This document shows, piece by piece, positions 52,612 through 63,300 of a stretch of DNA of 64,000 bases. Position 1 is the stretch's first letter, and each line of letters opens with the position of its first letter. The notes below the pieces were generated by a model, which was not told the origin of the DNA, searched no databases, and saw only the letters and a program-made list of their open reading frames with translations. This DNA is from Planctomycetota bacterium. GTDB taxonomy: Bacteria > Planctomycetota > OFTM77. The position numbers and the translations under genes were made by a program. The stretch covers positions 82,003-146,002 of the forward strand of contig JAJDCO010000057.1 of NCBI GenBank assembly GCA_029260795.1, given 5' to 3'.

Positions 52612-55292
52612 ACGAATCTTGGCAACGAGTGCGTGAGCTCTTTCTGGCCGTTCATGGACTCGCACCCGAGGAGCGCACTCCTTTCCTGGCCGAGCAATGT
52701 CGCGGTGACGAAGATCTTCGAGGCGAGGTCGAGGCCCTGCTCCGGGAGTCGGAGGAGCCCGACGAGCTCTTCGACTCACCTCTCCTCTTCGGTGAGGACG
52801 CGAGCTCTCTTCCCGCCGAAGAGCTCGCTGCCGGGACGCGCGTCGGTCCTTACCGGATCGAGGCACCGCTGGCTCGCGGCGGCATGAGCCGCCTCTACGT
52901 CGCGCGTCAGGACAACCCGGATCGACCGGCGGCTCTCAAGGTGCTCAGCGTCGGCTTGAATGGGGAGTCGTCTCGGTGGCGGTTCCAGCAAGAGATCCGC
53001 TTCCTGGCCCGGCTCGACCACCCTCACGTGGCCCGAATCTTCTCGGCCGGCATCCACCCTCTCACCTCGCCCGACGGCACCCATCAGCCGCTGCCCTACT
53101 TCGGCATGGAGCTGATCGAGGGGGCTCGAACGGTCACCGAATACGCCACCGAGCAAGGCCTCGACGTTCCGGCATGCCTCCGATTGATCGAGCCGCTGGC
53201 ACGAGCGATCCACCACGGCCATCGCCTCGGCATCATCCATCGTGACCTGAAGCCGGGCAACCTGCTCGTGTCGAAAGAGGGCACGCCCAAGGTGATCGAC
53301 TTCGGGGTGGCCCGAGCCGTGGACGGAGGAGACGAGAAGGGCCCGGGGACCGTCGTCGGTCAGGTGATCGGCACACCTTGCTACATGAGCCCGGAGCAGC
53401 TCGATCGCCCGCCCGAAGAGGTCGACCTCCGCACCGACGTCTACTCGCTCGGGATCGTGCTCTATGAGCTGCTGTGCGCGCGTCTCCCGTACGACTTTCC
53501 GGACACGTCGATCACGACTGTGCGGCGCCTGCTCGCCCAGAGCAGTCCGAGGCGCCCTTCGCTGGTCGCGCCCGAGCTTCGCGGTGACCTCGAAGTGCTC
53601 GTGCTGAAGGCGATCGCCAAAGACCGAGAGCAGCGCTACGGCTCGGCGCTCGACCTGGCGGACGACATTCACCGGTTCCTCGAAGGCGAGCTGATTCAGG
53701 CTCGGCGGGCCACGGTCCCCGAGCGGGCGAGGCATTGGGTTCGCCAACATGTCGCCGTCTCGTTGCTGATTCTGCTCTCCCTCCTTTCGTTGACCTCGAC
53801 CGCCATCGCAGCCAGCGTCGGTTACTGGCAGACGAAGCGAGCCTACGGCGAGGCCGACCAAAAGCGATTGGCTGCCGAGGAGGCACGTGCCGAGGCCGAG
53901 ACCCAGCGGCAGCGCGCACTGAGGAGCGCGGCCGACGCACTCATTGCGCGCGACGCTGCCCGACGGCAGAGCGAGCGGGCGACGACCTTGCTCGCGCTTC
54001 ACCGATCGCTGCTGGAGGCGCCCGACCTGTACCACGATGGACCCGCGACGAAGATGGTCGATGTGCTGGATCGAGCCGCGCACTCCCTCGACGTGACGTC
54101 GCTGGATGCCTTCGTCGAGACCGAGATGCGCGAGATTCTGGGCGGCACGTTTCAGCGCCTCGGTCGGCCCCGCCTGGCACTCGCCCAGCACCAGCGGGCA
54201 CTCGAGCTCGAGCGGGACCAGCTCGGGGGCGATCACTTCCGGCCGCGCACGACCGAGGTGCTCGTCGCTCGCCTGCTCCAAGAGTGTGGCGAGCTCCGAC
54301 CGGCGCTCGAGCTCCTGCAGGCGGCCCATGAGAAGCTTCGACCCGACGACGAGCCCAGTCTCGAGCAGGCGATCACGGGCGAGCTCGGGATGACTCTCTA
54401 CCGGTTGTACGATTTCGAGGCGAGTGAGCGCTACTTGGTCAGGGCGCTCGAGCTGAGCAGCCAAGTGAGCCGGAATGAGAGGATCCTCCGGGCGGTGTTG
54501 CTCCGGACCTTGGGCTCTTTGAGACGGGACGAGGGCCGGCTCCCGGAGGCGTTCCCGCTCCTCGAGGAAGCCATCGACGAGCTCGAGCAAATCTATGGAT
54601 CGGACCATGCGGTGCCGTGCGCCGCCCGGATCGAGCTGGTCGAGCTCCTACTTCAAGTCGGTCGACTCGTCGACGCCGACAAGCTCTGCCGACGAACGAT
54701 GGCGGCCTTCGACGCCATCGATCCCGACATGCTGCATGCCCACCACGCCCGTTCGGTGCTCGCGAAGATCCTGAGGGCAGGCGGGGATGCGGGCGGCGCC
54801 CATGAGCTGCTTCGCCAGGCGGTCCCGCGCATGAGAGAGCTCAGTGGCTCCATCCCGCTGGTCCTCCTGGCCGAGCTGATGCTCGGCCAGTCCTGGGCAG
54901 CCCGGCATGAGAATGAGGAAGCGGAAGCGCAGCTGAGAAGCACGCTGGCCGACTTCGAGAAGCTGGTCGGGCTCCGACATGCTTGGTCCCTCGTGACTCT
55001 CAACGAGCTCGTTCAGCTCCTCAATGCCCAAGGTCGATCGGAAGAGGTGCTCGCGCTGCTCGAACCCCTCATGCGAGGGGCCGAGGCGCCGGTCGGATCG
55101 GCCGACACCTGGGCCTCGCTGCGTCTCCAGCTCGGGGGTGCCCTCCAGAGCCTGAGCAGGACCGAAGAAGCGCTCGAGCAGTACGAGCGAGGCCGGGCAG
55201 AGGTGGTCGATGCTGAAGGGGCTCGCTCTCCTCGGCTCCGGACCTTCGACATGGCGATGATGTTCCTCCGCCGAAAGGTCGAGAGAAAGTGA
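52608..55292 (+). CDS. Membrane serine/threonine kinase with TPRs, partner of ECF sigma
   Basis: An 894-residue kinase starting at the ATG that overlaps the sigma stop. Residues 1-60 (VRELFLAVHGLAPEERTPFL, DLRGEVEALL) are the small helical head found in ECF-linked kinases. The kinase domain has LARGGMSRLYVAR, Lys111, HRDLKPGNLL with Asp213, DFGVARA from 231 and GTPCYMSPEQLD. A membrane helix follows near 380-400 (VSLLILLSLLSLTSTAIAAS). The C-terminal half is TPR-rich (FQRLGRPRLALAQHQRALEL and EEALEQYERGRAEV). Together with the sigma factor this is a plausible envelope-signal phosphorelay. Confidence 0.96.
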   Translation: MNESWQRVRELFLAVHGLAPEERTPFLAEQCRGDEDLRGEVEALLRESEEPDELFDSPLLFGEDASSLPAEELAAGTRVGPYRIEAPLARGGMSRLYVARQDNPDRPAALKVLSVGLNGESSRWRFQQEIRFLARLDHPHVARIFSAGIHPLTSPDGTHQPLPYFGMELIEGARTVTEYATEQGLDVPACLRLIEPLARAIHHGHRLGIIHRDLKPGNLLVSKEGTPKVIDFGVARAVDGGDEKGPGTVVGQVIGTPCYMSPEQLDRPPEEVDLRTDVYSLGIVLYELLCARLPYDFPDTSITTVRRLLAQSSPRRPSLVAPELRGDLEVLVLKAIAKDREQRYGSALDLADDIHRFLEGELIQARRATVPERARHWVRQHVAVSLLILLSLLSLTSTAIAASVGYWQTKRAYGEADQKRLAAEEARAEAETQRQRALRSAADALIARDAARRQSERATTLLALHRSLLEAPDLYHDGPATKMVDVLDRAAHSLDVTSLDAFVETEMREILGGTFQRLGRPRLALAQHQRALELERDQLGGDHFRPRTTEVLVARLLQECGELRPALELLQAAHEKLRPDDEPSLEQAITGELGMTLYRLYDFEASERYLVRALELSSQVSRNERILRAVLLRTLGSLRRDEGRLPEAFPLLEEAIDELEQIYGSDHAVPCAARIELVELLLQVGRLVDADKLCRRTMAAFDAIDPDMLHAHHARSVLAKILRAGGDAGGAHELLRQAVPRMRELSGSIPLVLLAELMLGQSWAARHENEEAEAQLRSTLADFEKLVGLRHAWSLVTLNELVQLLNAQGRSEEVLALLEPLMRGAEAPVGSADTWASLRLQLGGALQSLSRTEEALEQYERGRAEVVDAEGARSPRLRTFDMAMMFLRRKVERK

Positions 55293-55311
55293 ACCGCCTC
55301 GACCGCGATCT

Positions 55312-56871
55312 TCAGCTCTCGAGTAGCTCTCTCGTCACCGACACGAGCGGGTTGTCCTTCATGCTCGTGCCCCTCAGGTAGTGGACACTTGCGGCCAGGT
55401 AGCGGTCGCGCCACTCCGGTGAGACTCGAGGCGTGTCCTCGAGGATCGCGGCGCTGAACTTGTAGTCGTGTCCATTCCGGCACTTGATCATGCTCAGGCG
55501 CCGAGCGACCCGCATGAACTCGTCGGCGCGGCGACTCTCCTTCTTCAAGAAGGCGAGGGCCTTGCGCGATGCGGTGACTCCATCCCGACCGATGAGGTCG
55601 AAGATCTCGCCGAGCGAAGCGCCATCCGAGGAGCTCGGTTCGAGAGGGAGAAGATCGTCGATTCGGCCCTCTCCCCAAGGCCCACCGAACGGACCTTCAC
55701 CCGTCATCGTCTCGCGAAACTGCACCAGAAATGCGGCGTTCTGCAAGAGGAGGAGCTGGCGCGTTCGATCATCGGTCGACGTGCGGAAGAGGTAGGACAG
55801 CGCGTTCGTCGAGGTCATGCCATGGAGCGCCACGATTCCCGGCTGCCGAATCAGCTGCTCGGCCGCTCCGACGAAGAGCGCGTCCTGGACGGACTGGGGA
55901 GACACCGGGCCCGCCAGGAGCTTTGCGACGTGCTCGGATGCCTCGGTCCAGCTGCCGGTCCGCAACGTCGCAAGAAGATCGGACGTGGCGCTCGAGCTGA
56001 GCTCGCCTCGAGACCAGTCCTCTCCGATCTTCTTCACCCGCTCCAGGTTGGCCCGCCAAGGCGCGTCGGCCTCTAGCTCACTCTTCGAGGGGTTCGGCTG
56101 GTCGTGATGGTTGAGGAGCGCGTAGACGAGCGAGCGCACCATGGGCTCGGCATGTTGCCAGCCGACATGCTCGAGCGTCCGCCAACCGTTGGCGACGTAG
56201 ATCGGCTTGTGCCCGATGTTGCGAAAGTCCCGCATCCCGTAGTGCGCAAGGAGCTCGAAGATCTCCTTGGGCTGAGCCGTGCGGACCAGCGCTGCCGCGG
56301 CGGCATCCGCCGCGTCGTCATCCCACCCGTCCATCGCTCGCCGGAAGGACGCGCGAGCATCGCTCACGCGGGAGACGACGGCTTCGTTCGCGCTGCTCAT
56401 CGACCAATCACTCTCGCGTTCGTCGTAGGCTTGCTGGCTCTTGAAGAAATCGAGCGCGAAGAAGATCGGAATCCAGCGCTCCTGGTCGACGGCCGCCTGG
56501 CTGGCGAGGTGGGCAGAGTGAAGGACCAGCACGCAGTGGAACTTCCACCCGACGTCCGGGCGGGGCGGGACATTTCGAATGCCGGCCAGGTGAAGGGCGG
56601 TGAGGACCTCGCGGTAGGAGGTCCCCTTTCGGATGCGCGCTGCGAACTCCTCGAGCACTCGCTTGCGAGGTGTCTCCTCCAGGAGGCGGACGAGGGGCTC
56701 GATGCTCGCATCGAATCGCACGACGTCCGGATCCCAGCGGGCCTCGCCCGCAGAGACGGGTCGAATACCCGACAGCAGACCCAGGCCCCCGGCACTCCAG
56801 GCGGCTGTCAGAGAGGTCGCGGAACGAACAAAGCTCCTTCGAGAGATCGCGTTCTTCGGACTCGGCTTCAT
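55312..56871 (-). CDS. Tat-exported helical protein of unknown function
   Basis: A 519-residue protein with a twin-arginine leader (ISRRSFVRSATSLTAAWS); GGAGA six bases before ATG 56871 supports the start. The mature part is mostly helical and rich in Trp and His: NVPPRPDVGWKFHCVLVLHS, AHYGMRDFRNIGHKPIYVAN and GWRTLEHVGWQHAEPMVRSL. Repeated His residues in HLASQAAVDQER and YALLNHHDQPNPSK could bind a metal or haem, but no motif is standard. It converges on the kinase gene with a gap of about 20 bases. I recognise no family. Confidence 0.8.
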   Translation of the reverse strand: MKPSPKNAISRRSFVRSATSLTAAWSAGGLGLLSGIRPVSAGEARWDPDVVRFDASIEPLVRLLEETPRKRVLEEFAARIRKGTSYREVLTALHLAGIRNVPPRPDVGWKFHCVLVLHSAHLASQAAVDQERWIPIFFALDFFKSQQAYDERESDWSMSSANEAVVSRVSDARASFRRAMDGWDDDAADAAAAALVRTAQPKEIFELLAHYGMRDFRNIGHKPIYVANGWRTLEHVGWQHAEPMVRSLVYALLNHHDQPNPSKSELEADAPWRANLERVKKIGEDWSRGELSSSATSDLLATLRTGSWTEASEHVAKLLAGPVSPQSVQDALFVGAAEQLIRQPGIVALHGMTSTNALSYLFRTSTDDRTRQLLLLQNAAFLVQFRETMTGEGPFGGPWGEGRIDDLLPLEPSSSDGASLGEIFDLIGRDGVTASRKALAFLKKESRRADEFMRVARRLSMIKCRNGHDYKFSAAILEDTPRVSPEWRDRYLAASVHYLRGTSMKDNPLVSVTRELLES

Positions 56872-56989
56872 CTCGGCTCTCCGAATGGGGTTTGAGGAAC
56901 GCTGACCGGGACTCGTGACTGTACCCGGAGCGGGCTCGCGCCGTTTGGAGAGTGTCGTCAGAGGAGCAAGATCTGTCGCGAGCGGTGTC

Positions 56990-57781
56990 TCAGCCTCTCG
57001 AGGACGTGTCGAGCATTCGCTTCAGCGCGCTGAGCCGGCGGCGGCTGACGGGCAATCGAATGCCGGTCGAGAGGGTCAGCTCGCCTTTGCCCCGAGGAAG
57101 GAGCCGAAGCGTCTCGACGTGGCGGAGGTTGACGATGGCGCCCCGGTGGATGCGTGCGAAGTGGTGGGAATCCAGCTCGGCCGCGAGCTCTTTCATCGCC
57201 TTGCGGATCAGGTGCGACTCGGTGCCGATGTGGACGAAGACGTAGTGGTCGGAGGCCTCGAACCAGCAGATGTCGGCGATCGGGACGACCTTGACCGAGC
57301 TGCCCATTCGGAGCGTGAAGCGATCGGGAGACGGCGCAGCGGCTTCGTCACGAGAGAGCAGAAGCTCGAGGGCCAGGTGTTGGAGGGCACCGGCTTCGAT
57401 CATCGTCTTGGCGTGGTGGAGTGCTCGGTAGAAGCGGGCGTCTCCAAAGGGCTTCAGGAGGAAGTCGACGGCATGGACCTCGAAGGCCTGGAGAGCGAAT
57501 CGATCGTAGGCCGTGACCAGGATGACGAACGGCAGCGGGTTCGACGCTCGCCTTCGCCTGAGCTCCCTGAGCAGCTCAAAGCCGTCCATCTCGGGCATCT
57601 GCACGTCGAGGAAGACGAGGTCCGGGCTCTCGGTCTCGATGACGGATATCGCCGTGCGACCGTCTCCGACGGAGCCGCAAAGCTCGACATCGGAATCTGT
57701 GGCCAGGAGCGATTCGATGGATTCGCGGGCCGGTGCCTCGTCGTCGACGACGACGCGCAGGTTTCGCTCGAGTCGATTCAT
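56990..57781 (-). CDS. LytTR-type response regulator
   Basis: A 263-residue regulator. The receiver domain has the acidic pair VVDDEAP, phospho-acceptor Asp59 in VFLDVQMPEMDGFELL, and VTAYDRFALQAFEVHAVDFL with the conserved Lys in LLKPF. The LytTR DNA-binding domain spans about 160-260: IADICWFEASDHYVFVHIG, FARIHRGAIVNLRHVETLRL and ISRRRLSALK-like end (VSRRRLSALKRM). Its start overlaps the stop of the histidine kinase (ATGA), so the two form a complete two-component system. LytTR regulators bind pairs of 9-10-bp repeats; none could be located here. Confidence 0.96.
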   Translation of the reverse strand: MNRLERNLRVVVDDEAPARESIESLLATDSDVELCGSVGDGRTAISVIETESPDLVFLDVQMPEMDGFELLRELRRRRASNPLPFVILVTAYDRFALQAFEVHAVDFLLKPFGDARFYRALHHAKTMIEAGALQHLALELLLSRDEAAAPSPDRFTLRMGSSVKVVPIADICWFEASDHYVFVHIGTESHLIRKAMKELAAELDSHHFARIHRGAIVNLRHVETLRLLPRGKGELTLSTGIRLPVSRRRLSALKRMLDTSSRG

Positions 57782-58878
57782 CCGTTCCCCTCGTCACCGC
57801 GCCAGGGGATTCGGAGCGCCACCGCGAGGCCCCGGGGCTCGACATTGTTCAGCTCGAGCAGATACTGATTCGAGAAGAGCTCGTCCAATCGCTCGCGCGT
57901 GTTGCGAATCCCGGTTCCGGTCCGCTGTGCAGCGCTCCCTTCTCGAGGCAGCCCCGGTCCGTCGTCTCGGACCTCCAGGCGGAGCCAGTCGCCCTCGCGT
58001 CGTGCCATCAAATGAAGCGCTCCGGCGTCTCTCAGCTTGCCGATGCCGTGCTTGATCGCGTTCTCGACGATCGGCTGGAGCAAGAGAGAAGGGATCTGGG
58101 CGAGCCGCGCTTCGGGCGAGATCTCGTAGGTGACCCGAAGGCGGTCGGGGAAGCGCTGGCGCTCGACGTTCAGGTACTTCTCGACGAACTCGAGCTCCCT
58201 CTCCAACGGGACGAGCTCATCGCCACCGTACGTCAACGAGAGCCGAAGCAGATCGCCCAGCTGCTCCAGCGTGTCGAGAGCGGCGTGCTTCTTCTCCAGG
58301 CGGACGAGCGAGCCGATCGTGTGGAGCGAGTTGAACAGGAAGTGGGGCCGCAGCCGAGCGCGCAGGCTCTCGAGTCGGGCGCTCGTGAGGAGCTCCTTCA
58401 TTTGGGAGGCCGCCAGCTGCTCGTCATGAAGCCGATCCGCATACGTCAGAACATGGTGCACCAGAACGACGATCCAATAGGCCGTCATCAACTGGTTGAA
58501 GAAGAGCCGTCCCATGTACCTGACCTGCTCCTCGATGGGCATGCTCGGATGCTCGAAGAGCCTCGCCGTCGAGACCAGGTAGAGGAGGATCACCAGCAGC
58601 GAGAAGACGAAGGCTCCTGCGACATGTGCGAGCAGATGGAGGACGGCCCGATGGCCGTGAACGGGCAGTCGCTTGGAGAGCCACAGCAGCGCCGGAGTGA
58701 GGGCCGCACAGCAGGCACCCAGGATCATGTTTCCCGCCAGGTGGCGAGGATAGGTGTAGGTGCCTTCGCTCCAGCCACGGAGGATCAGATTGGGCAGCGT
58801 GTTGAAGACCGCGAGGAGTCCCCAGAAACCGAGCACGGTCTTCCAGTGGATGCAGGTTTCGACCGACGACTTCCTCAT
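57778..58878 (-). CDS. LytS/YehU-type sensor histidine kinase
   Basis: A 366-residue kinase starting at ATG 58878, where membrane helices begin; the longer open frame upstream is Arg/Ser-rich and not protein-like. About four hydrophobic helices come first (WKTVLGFWGLLAVFNTLPNL, ILGACCAALTPALLWLSKRL, VAGAFVFSLLVILLYLVST). The His_kinase domain has LRPHFLFNSLHTIGSL with the phospho-His, then LLLQPIVENAIKHGIGKL (N box) and EVRDDGPGLP (G1). GTGIRNTRERLDELF follows. No separate sensor domain is present, so the signal is probably read by the membrane part. Confidence 0.95.
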   Translation of the reverse strand: MRKSSVETCIHWKTVLGFWGLLAVFNTLPNLILRGWSEGTYTYPRHLAGNMILGACCAALTPALLWLSKRLPVHGHRAVLHLLAHVAGAFVFSLLVILLYLVSTARLFEHPSMPIEEQVRYMGRLFFNQLMTAYWIVVLVHHVLTYADRLHDEQLAASQMKELLTSARLESLRARLRPHFLFNSLHTIGSLVRLEKKHAALDTLEQLGDLLRLSLTYGGDELVPLERELEFVEKYLNVERQRFPDRLRVTYEISPEARLAQIPSLLLQPIVENAIKHGIGKLRDAGALHLMARREGDWLRLEVRDDGPGLPREGSAAQRTGTGIRNTRERLDELFSNQYLLELNNVEPRGLAVALRIPWRGDEGNG

Positions 58879-59261
58879 GGATCGGCTGCTCGAGAGTGAG
58901 GGGGCGGCACTCCGGATTCGATCGACGAGACGAATCCCCGATCGTCGATCGACGCGGACATCGGGAGATGCTCGACGCATCCTACTGGGTGGGGCGTCCG
59001 TTCCCGACCGTTTCTCGAGGGACTCATCCGCCATGGGTGCTCGCCTCGAGGCTCTACCAACCGCGAGGCGAGCTCGCGATCCGAAGCGCTCGGACACGAG
59101 GTCCAGAGCGTCGACCGAGCTCGGCGACGATCGGTTGAAGGGCACGGATCCCTCTCGTTGCCTTGCCGGGCGGCTCGCAGCATACTGCCGTCGGTCCTAA
59201 CCTCTATGAGATCCAAACCCTCCTTCCCGCCCCAAGATCCGAGTCGATTTGGAGAGCGTCG

Positions 59262-60221
59262 ATGCCGATCACCCGTTTGTGCGTCCTGCTGGCTTGCGTG
59301 TGTGGGGTCGCGGGCTGGGCTCGGGGCCAGACCCTTCCGGTCTCCGAACCCTTGAAGGTCTTCATCCTCGCCGGACAGTCCAACATGGAAGGGCACGGGC
59401 GCATCGAGGCGGACCCGAAGCGCAATGGCGGCCAGGGAAGCCTCGAGCACCTGGTCCGAAGCCCCGAGACGAAGAAGCGCTTCGCGCATCTCGTCGACTC
59501 GAAAGGAGACTGGACCATCCGCGACGACGTCTCGATCTGGTATCTGGGACGCACGGGCGGCTTGAGTGCCGGCTACGGCGCCCAGAAGGAGATGATCGGA
59601 CCCGAGCTCGGCTTCGGTCATGCGATCGGGGATCACTTCGAGGCGCCGGTACTGCTCATCAAGGTCGCCTGGGGCGGCAAGTCCCTGGCTCACGACTTTC
59701 GTCCTCCGAGCGCCGGTGGAGTGGTCGGACCCTACTACACGAAGCTCCTCGAACACGTGAGACAGGTGCTCGTGGAGCGCGACACGCTGTTTCCAGAGCA
59801 TCGTGGGCGACCCCTCGAGCTCATCGGCTTCGGTTGGCATCAGGGCTGGAACGATCGCGTCCATCAGGCGTTCAACGACGAGTACGAGCAGAACCTCGGT
59901 CACTTCATCCGCGACCTCCGCCGGGATCTCGGTGTGCCCGATCTCCCCTTCGTCATCGCCGAGACCGGGATGAGCGGACGCGAGGAGAAGCACCCGCGAG
60001 CGCTCTCCTTGATGCGTGCTCAAGCCGCCGTGTCCGAACAGGAGGAGTTCCGAGGCAACGTGGCCTTCGTGCCCACGCGAGACTTCTTTCGACCCAAGGA
60101 GGTGTCGCCCTCCGGACAGGCCTATCACTGGAACAACAATGCCGAGACCTATTACTTGATCGGCGAAGCCATGGGCCGCGTCATGATCGGGCTGCTCGAT
60201 CGCGGCTCTCTGCGAAGATGA
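59262..60221 (+). CDS. Secreted SASA-type carbohydrate esterase (sialate O-acetylesterase-like)
   Basis: A 319-residue exported SGNH/GDSL-fold hydrolase. GGAGA seven bases before ATG 59262 and the signal peptide (LCVLLACVCGVAGWARGQ) set the start. Catalytic Ser40 sits in FILAGQSNMEGHG, the family signature. WHQGWND near residue 191 and HWNNNAETYYLIGEAMG near 289 carry the remaining catalytic region. Members of this family remove acetyl groups from sialic acids or plant and algal polysaccharides. It is transcribed divergently from the two-component genes, which might regulate it; that is inference from position only. Confidence 0.92.
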   Translation: MPITRLCVLLACVCGVAGWARGQTLPVSEPLKVFILAGQSNMEGHGRIEADPKRNGGQGSLEHLVRSPETKKRFAHLVDSKGDWTIRDDVSIWYLGRTGGLSAGYGAQKEMIGPELGFGHAIGDHFEAPVLLIKVAWGGKSLAHDFRPPSAGGVVGPYYTKLLEHVRQVLVERDTLFPEHRGRPLELIGFGWHQGWNDRVHQAFNDEYEQNLGHFIRDLRRDLGVPDLPFVIAETGMSGREEKHPRALSLMRAQAAVSEQEEFRGNVAFVPTRDFFRPKEVSPSGQAYHWNNNAETYYLIGEAMGRVMIGLLDRGSLRR

Positions 60222-60277
60222 CGGGAGAGCTCGGCGTCGGCGGTTGATTCGCGCTCGGGAGACGAGCGAACCAAAGA

Positions 60278-60317
60278 ACACGGGGTGAGCAGGTCGCGAG
60301 ACCTGCTCACCCCGTGT
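60278..60317. terminator. Perfect 18-bp hairpin between convergent genes
   Basis: ACACGGGGTGAGCAGGTC and GACCTGCTCACCCCGTGT pair perfectly around a GCGA loop. It lies between the esterase stop and the subtilase stop and is followed by CTGTTCT, consistent with bidirectional termination. Confidence 0.85.
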
Positions 60318-60373
60318 CTGTTCTCGGCTCGGGTGGCCCCGAGTCGAGGTGCACCCGAATCAGCCGACGATCA

Positions 60374-63300
60374 TCAGTTGATGCTGATGGCGTCGAAGGC
60401 GAAGCCGTCGGTGGCGATGGCGTAGTTGTCGTACTGCTGGAACTTGATCACGAAGGTCGAGTTCAGCGACAGTCCGGCACTTGCGGCCAAGGCGTCGAGG
60501 TCGAGCGAGACGAGCTGCCAGGTGTTGTTGGGAGTCGACCCCCCGTTGAGGCTGTAGACCTTGGTGTAGGTCGCCCCATTGTTGTCGGAGAAGTAGATGC
60601 CGTCCTGGCTGTGCGTCTCGTCGCCGAACTCCTTCCAGCGGAAGGACAAGCTGACTTGAGACTGGCCGCTGAAGTCGCAGGCCAGCGCGGCCTCGTTCTG
60701 CGAGTAGGCACCGCCGTTGACCGAGTCGTCCATGGTCAGGTGGTAGCTTCCGGCGTAGGGGGCGTTGGCCGTGGTGACCAAGATGCGACCCTCGGTGCCC
60801 GGAGTCGTGGTCCAGAAGGCATCCAGCGAGCCCGACTCGAAGCCGTTGGAGTAGGGCACGGTCGCGCGATTGCCACCGCCGCCGCTTCCGGCTGCCACCG
60901 AGATCTCGTCGAAGGCGAAGCCGTCGGTGGCGATGGCGTAGTTGTCGTACTGCTGGAACTTGACCACGAAGGTGGACGTGAGCGACAACCCGGCACCCGA
61001 GGCCAAAGCGTCGAGATCGAGCGAAACCAGCTGCCACGTGTTGTTCGTGAAGGACTGGCCGTTGAGGTCGTGGACCTTCGTGAAGCTCGATCCTCCGTTC
61101 GAGGAGAAGTAGATGCCATCCTGAGTGTGCGTCTCGTCACCGAACTCCTTCCAGCGGAAGGACAGGTCGACTTCGGTCTCACCGCTCAGGTCCAGACGGA
61201 GCCATGCCTCGTTCTGACTGTAGGCGCCACCGTTCAGGGTGTCGTCCATGGTCAGATGCTGGCTGCCGGCGTAGGGACCGTTGGCCGAGGTGACCTGGAT
61301 GCGGCCCTCTGCGCCCAAGGTCGTCGACCAGTAGGTGTCCAGGGAGCCGGACTCGAAGCCGGTCGAGTAGGGCAGCGTCGAGTAGTCGGGACCCCCGCCG
61401 CCTCCGCCGACCTGAACCGATATCTCGTCGAAGGCGAAGCCGTCCGAGGCGATCGGGTAGTTGTCGTACTGCTGGAACTTGACGACGAAGGTCGACGACA
61501 GCGACAACCCGGCGCCCGAGGCGAGGGAGTCGAGGTCAAGCGCGACCGTCTGCCAAGTGTTGTTGGTCGTGGACCCGCCGTCGAGGTTGGCGACCTTCAC
61601 AAAGCTCGAGCCGCCGTTGTCGGAGAAATACACACCATCTTGGCTGTGCGTCTCGTCACCGAACTCCTTCCAGCGGAAGGAGAGATCGACCTGGCTTTCG
61701 CCGCTCAGATCGAGGTGCAGTCGGATCTCGTTCTGCGAGTACGAGCCGGCGCTGACCGCATCATCCATGGTCACGTGGTAGCTGCCGGCCGAAGGACCGT
61801 TGGCCGTCGTGACCAGGATGCGACCTTCGACGCCCTGGGTGCTCGTCCAGGACGAGTCAAAGGTGCCGCTCTCGAAGCCGGTCGTGTAAGGAATCGTGGC
61901 GTAGTCCGGGCCACCCGGTCCGCCGCCGCCGCCGACGGCGGCCTCGGCGTCCACCATGCCGTAGCCGGTGTAGCGGTCCCAACCGACGCCGGACTCCACG
62001 CTGGTGACATCTTGACAGGTCGACACGAGCTGGGCACGCACCTGGGCGGGCGTAAAGCTCGGATTCGCGGAGACGATCAGGGCACACACGCCCGCCGCGT
62101 AAGGCGTCGAGCACGAGGTGCCGTTGAACCACTGCGAGTAGTTGCCCGGGTCGTAGCCTCCGCCGCCTTGGATGTCGGTCGTCGGCAGAATCGTCGGCGC
62201 GATGACGTCGACGGCGCCCGCCGCATCCTGGCTATTGGTGCCGTAGTTCGAGCCCCACCAGCGCTCACCGTCACAGGTGTAGCCGTTGGGGTCCGTGGAG
62301 ACGCCGGGGTTCACTTCGCCGGAGTTCGAGGAAGAGCGCTTGCGCTCGCCGCAGGGCGAGGCGGCGCCGACGCCGATGACCGAGGCGTGATTGGCGGGGT
62401 AATCGATGGTCGTCTTGTTGGAGTTGGCGGTCGCAGCCAAGATGGTCACACCATTTCCATTGGCGTAGACGATCGCGCTCGAGGTTCCGGGGTCATTGGA
62501 GATCGCGGCGCCCAGGCTCAGAGATGCAATGTCGGCACCGTTGTCGGCCGAGTGAATGATGGCATTGGCGACCGACGAGAAGGACATGCTGCCCGCGCTG
62601 TTCGCGACCTTCAGCGGCATGATCGAGCAATTGCCGGCGATGCCCGCCGAGCCGAGACCATTATTGTTGATCGCGGCCGCGACACCGGCGCACGCGGTAC
62701 CGTGACCGGCGGAGGCAGAGTTGTCGTCCGCATTCGAATCATTGTCACCGTAGTCCCAGCCCGCGACCTGGCGCAGGTCGGGGTGCCCGACGTTCACACC
62801 CGAGTCGATGATGGCAATGACGACCGACGTCGCGCCGTAGCCCTGGGGGGCGTCCCAGGCGGCCTGGGCATTCGAGTCGAAGCCGACCGTGCCGACCGGG
62901 CTTCCGCTGGCATGACCTCCGCAGTTCCAGCAGTAGTCCAGCATCTGGGCCGTGTTGTTGTGGCCCCAATGGCTGCCGTGGAGCGGATCATTCGGCACGT
63001 CGGCCGGAAAGGCGCGATAGTCCGGCGAAGCGTCCTCGACCTCGGGTAGGTCGCGCAGCACCCGGGCCAGCGCTTCGGTGTTCGCTCCCGCTTCGACTGT
63101 GGCCATGTACCAGCGATCGAGCCCGAGCTCGAAGCCGAGCTGAACGTTCTTGGTGTCGATGTAGGCGCGGGATATCCCGGACACACCGGCTGTGAACAAG
63201 ACGGCGTCGAGTCCGTCGAGACCCGTGGGAGTGAAGAGCTGCGGTCGGTCGCCGCGCCACGCTCGGTCCAAGCTGGCTTGGTCCAGCGACTCCTGAGTGA

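Noticed and set aside
52776..54608. A 610-codon minus-strand frame
   Set aside because: Antisense to the ECF-linked kinase, whose motifs are complete.
60314..63049. A 911-codon open frame on the plus strand opposite the subtilase
   Set aside because: It is antisense to a gene with intact catalytic residues and a signal peptide; its Val/Gly/Arg-rich repeats mirror the module repeats of the real gene.
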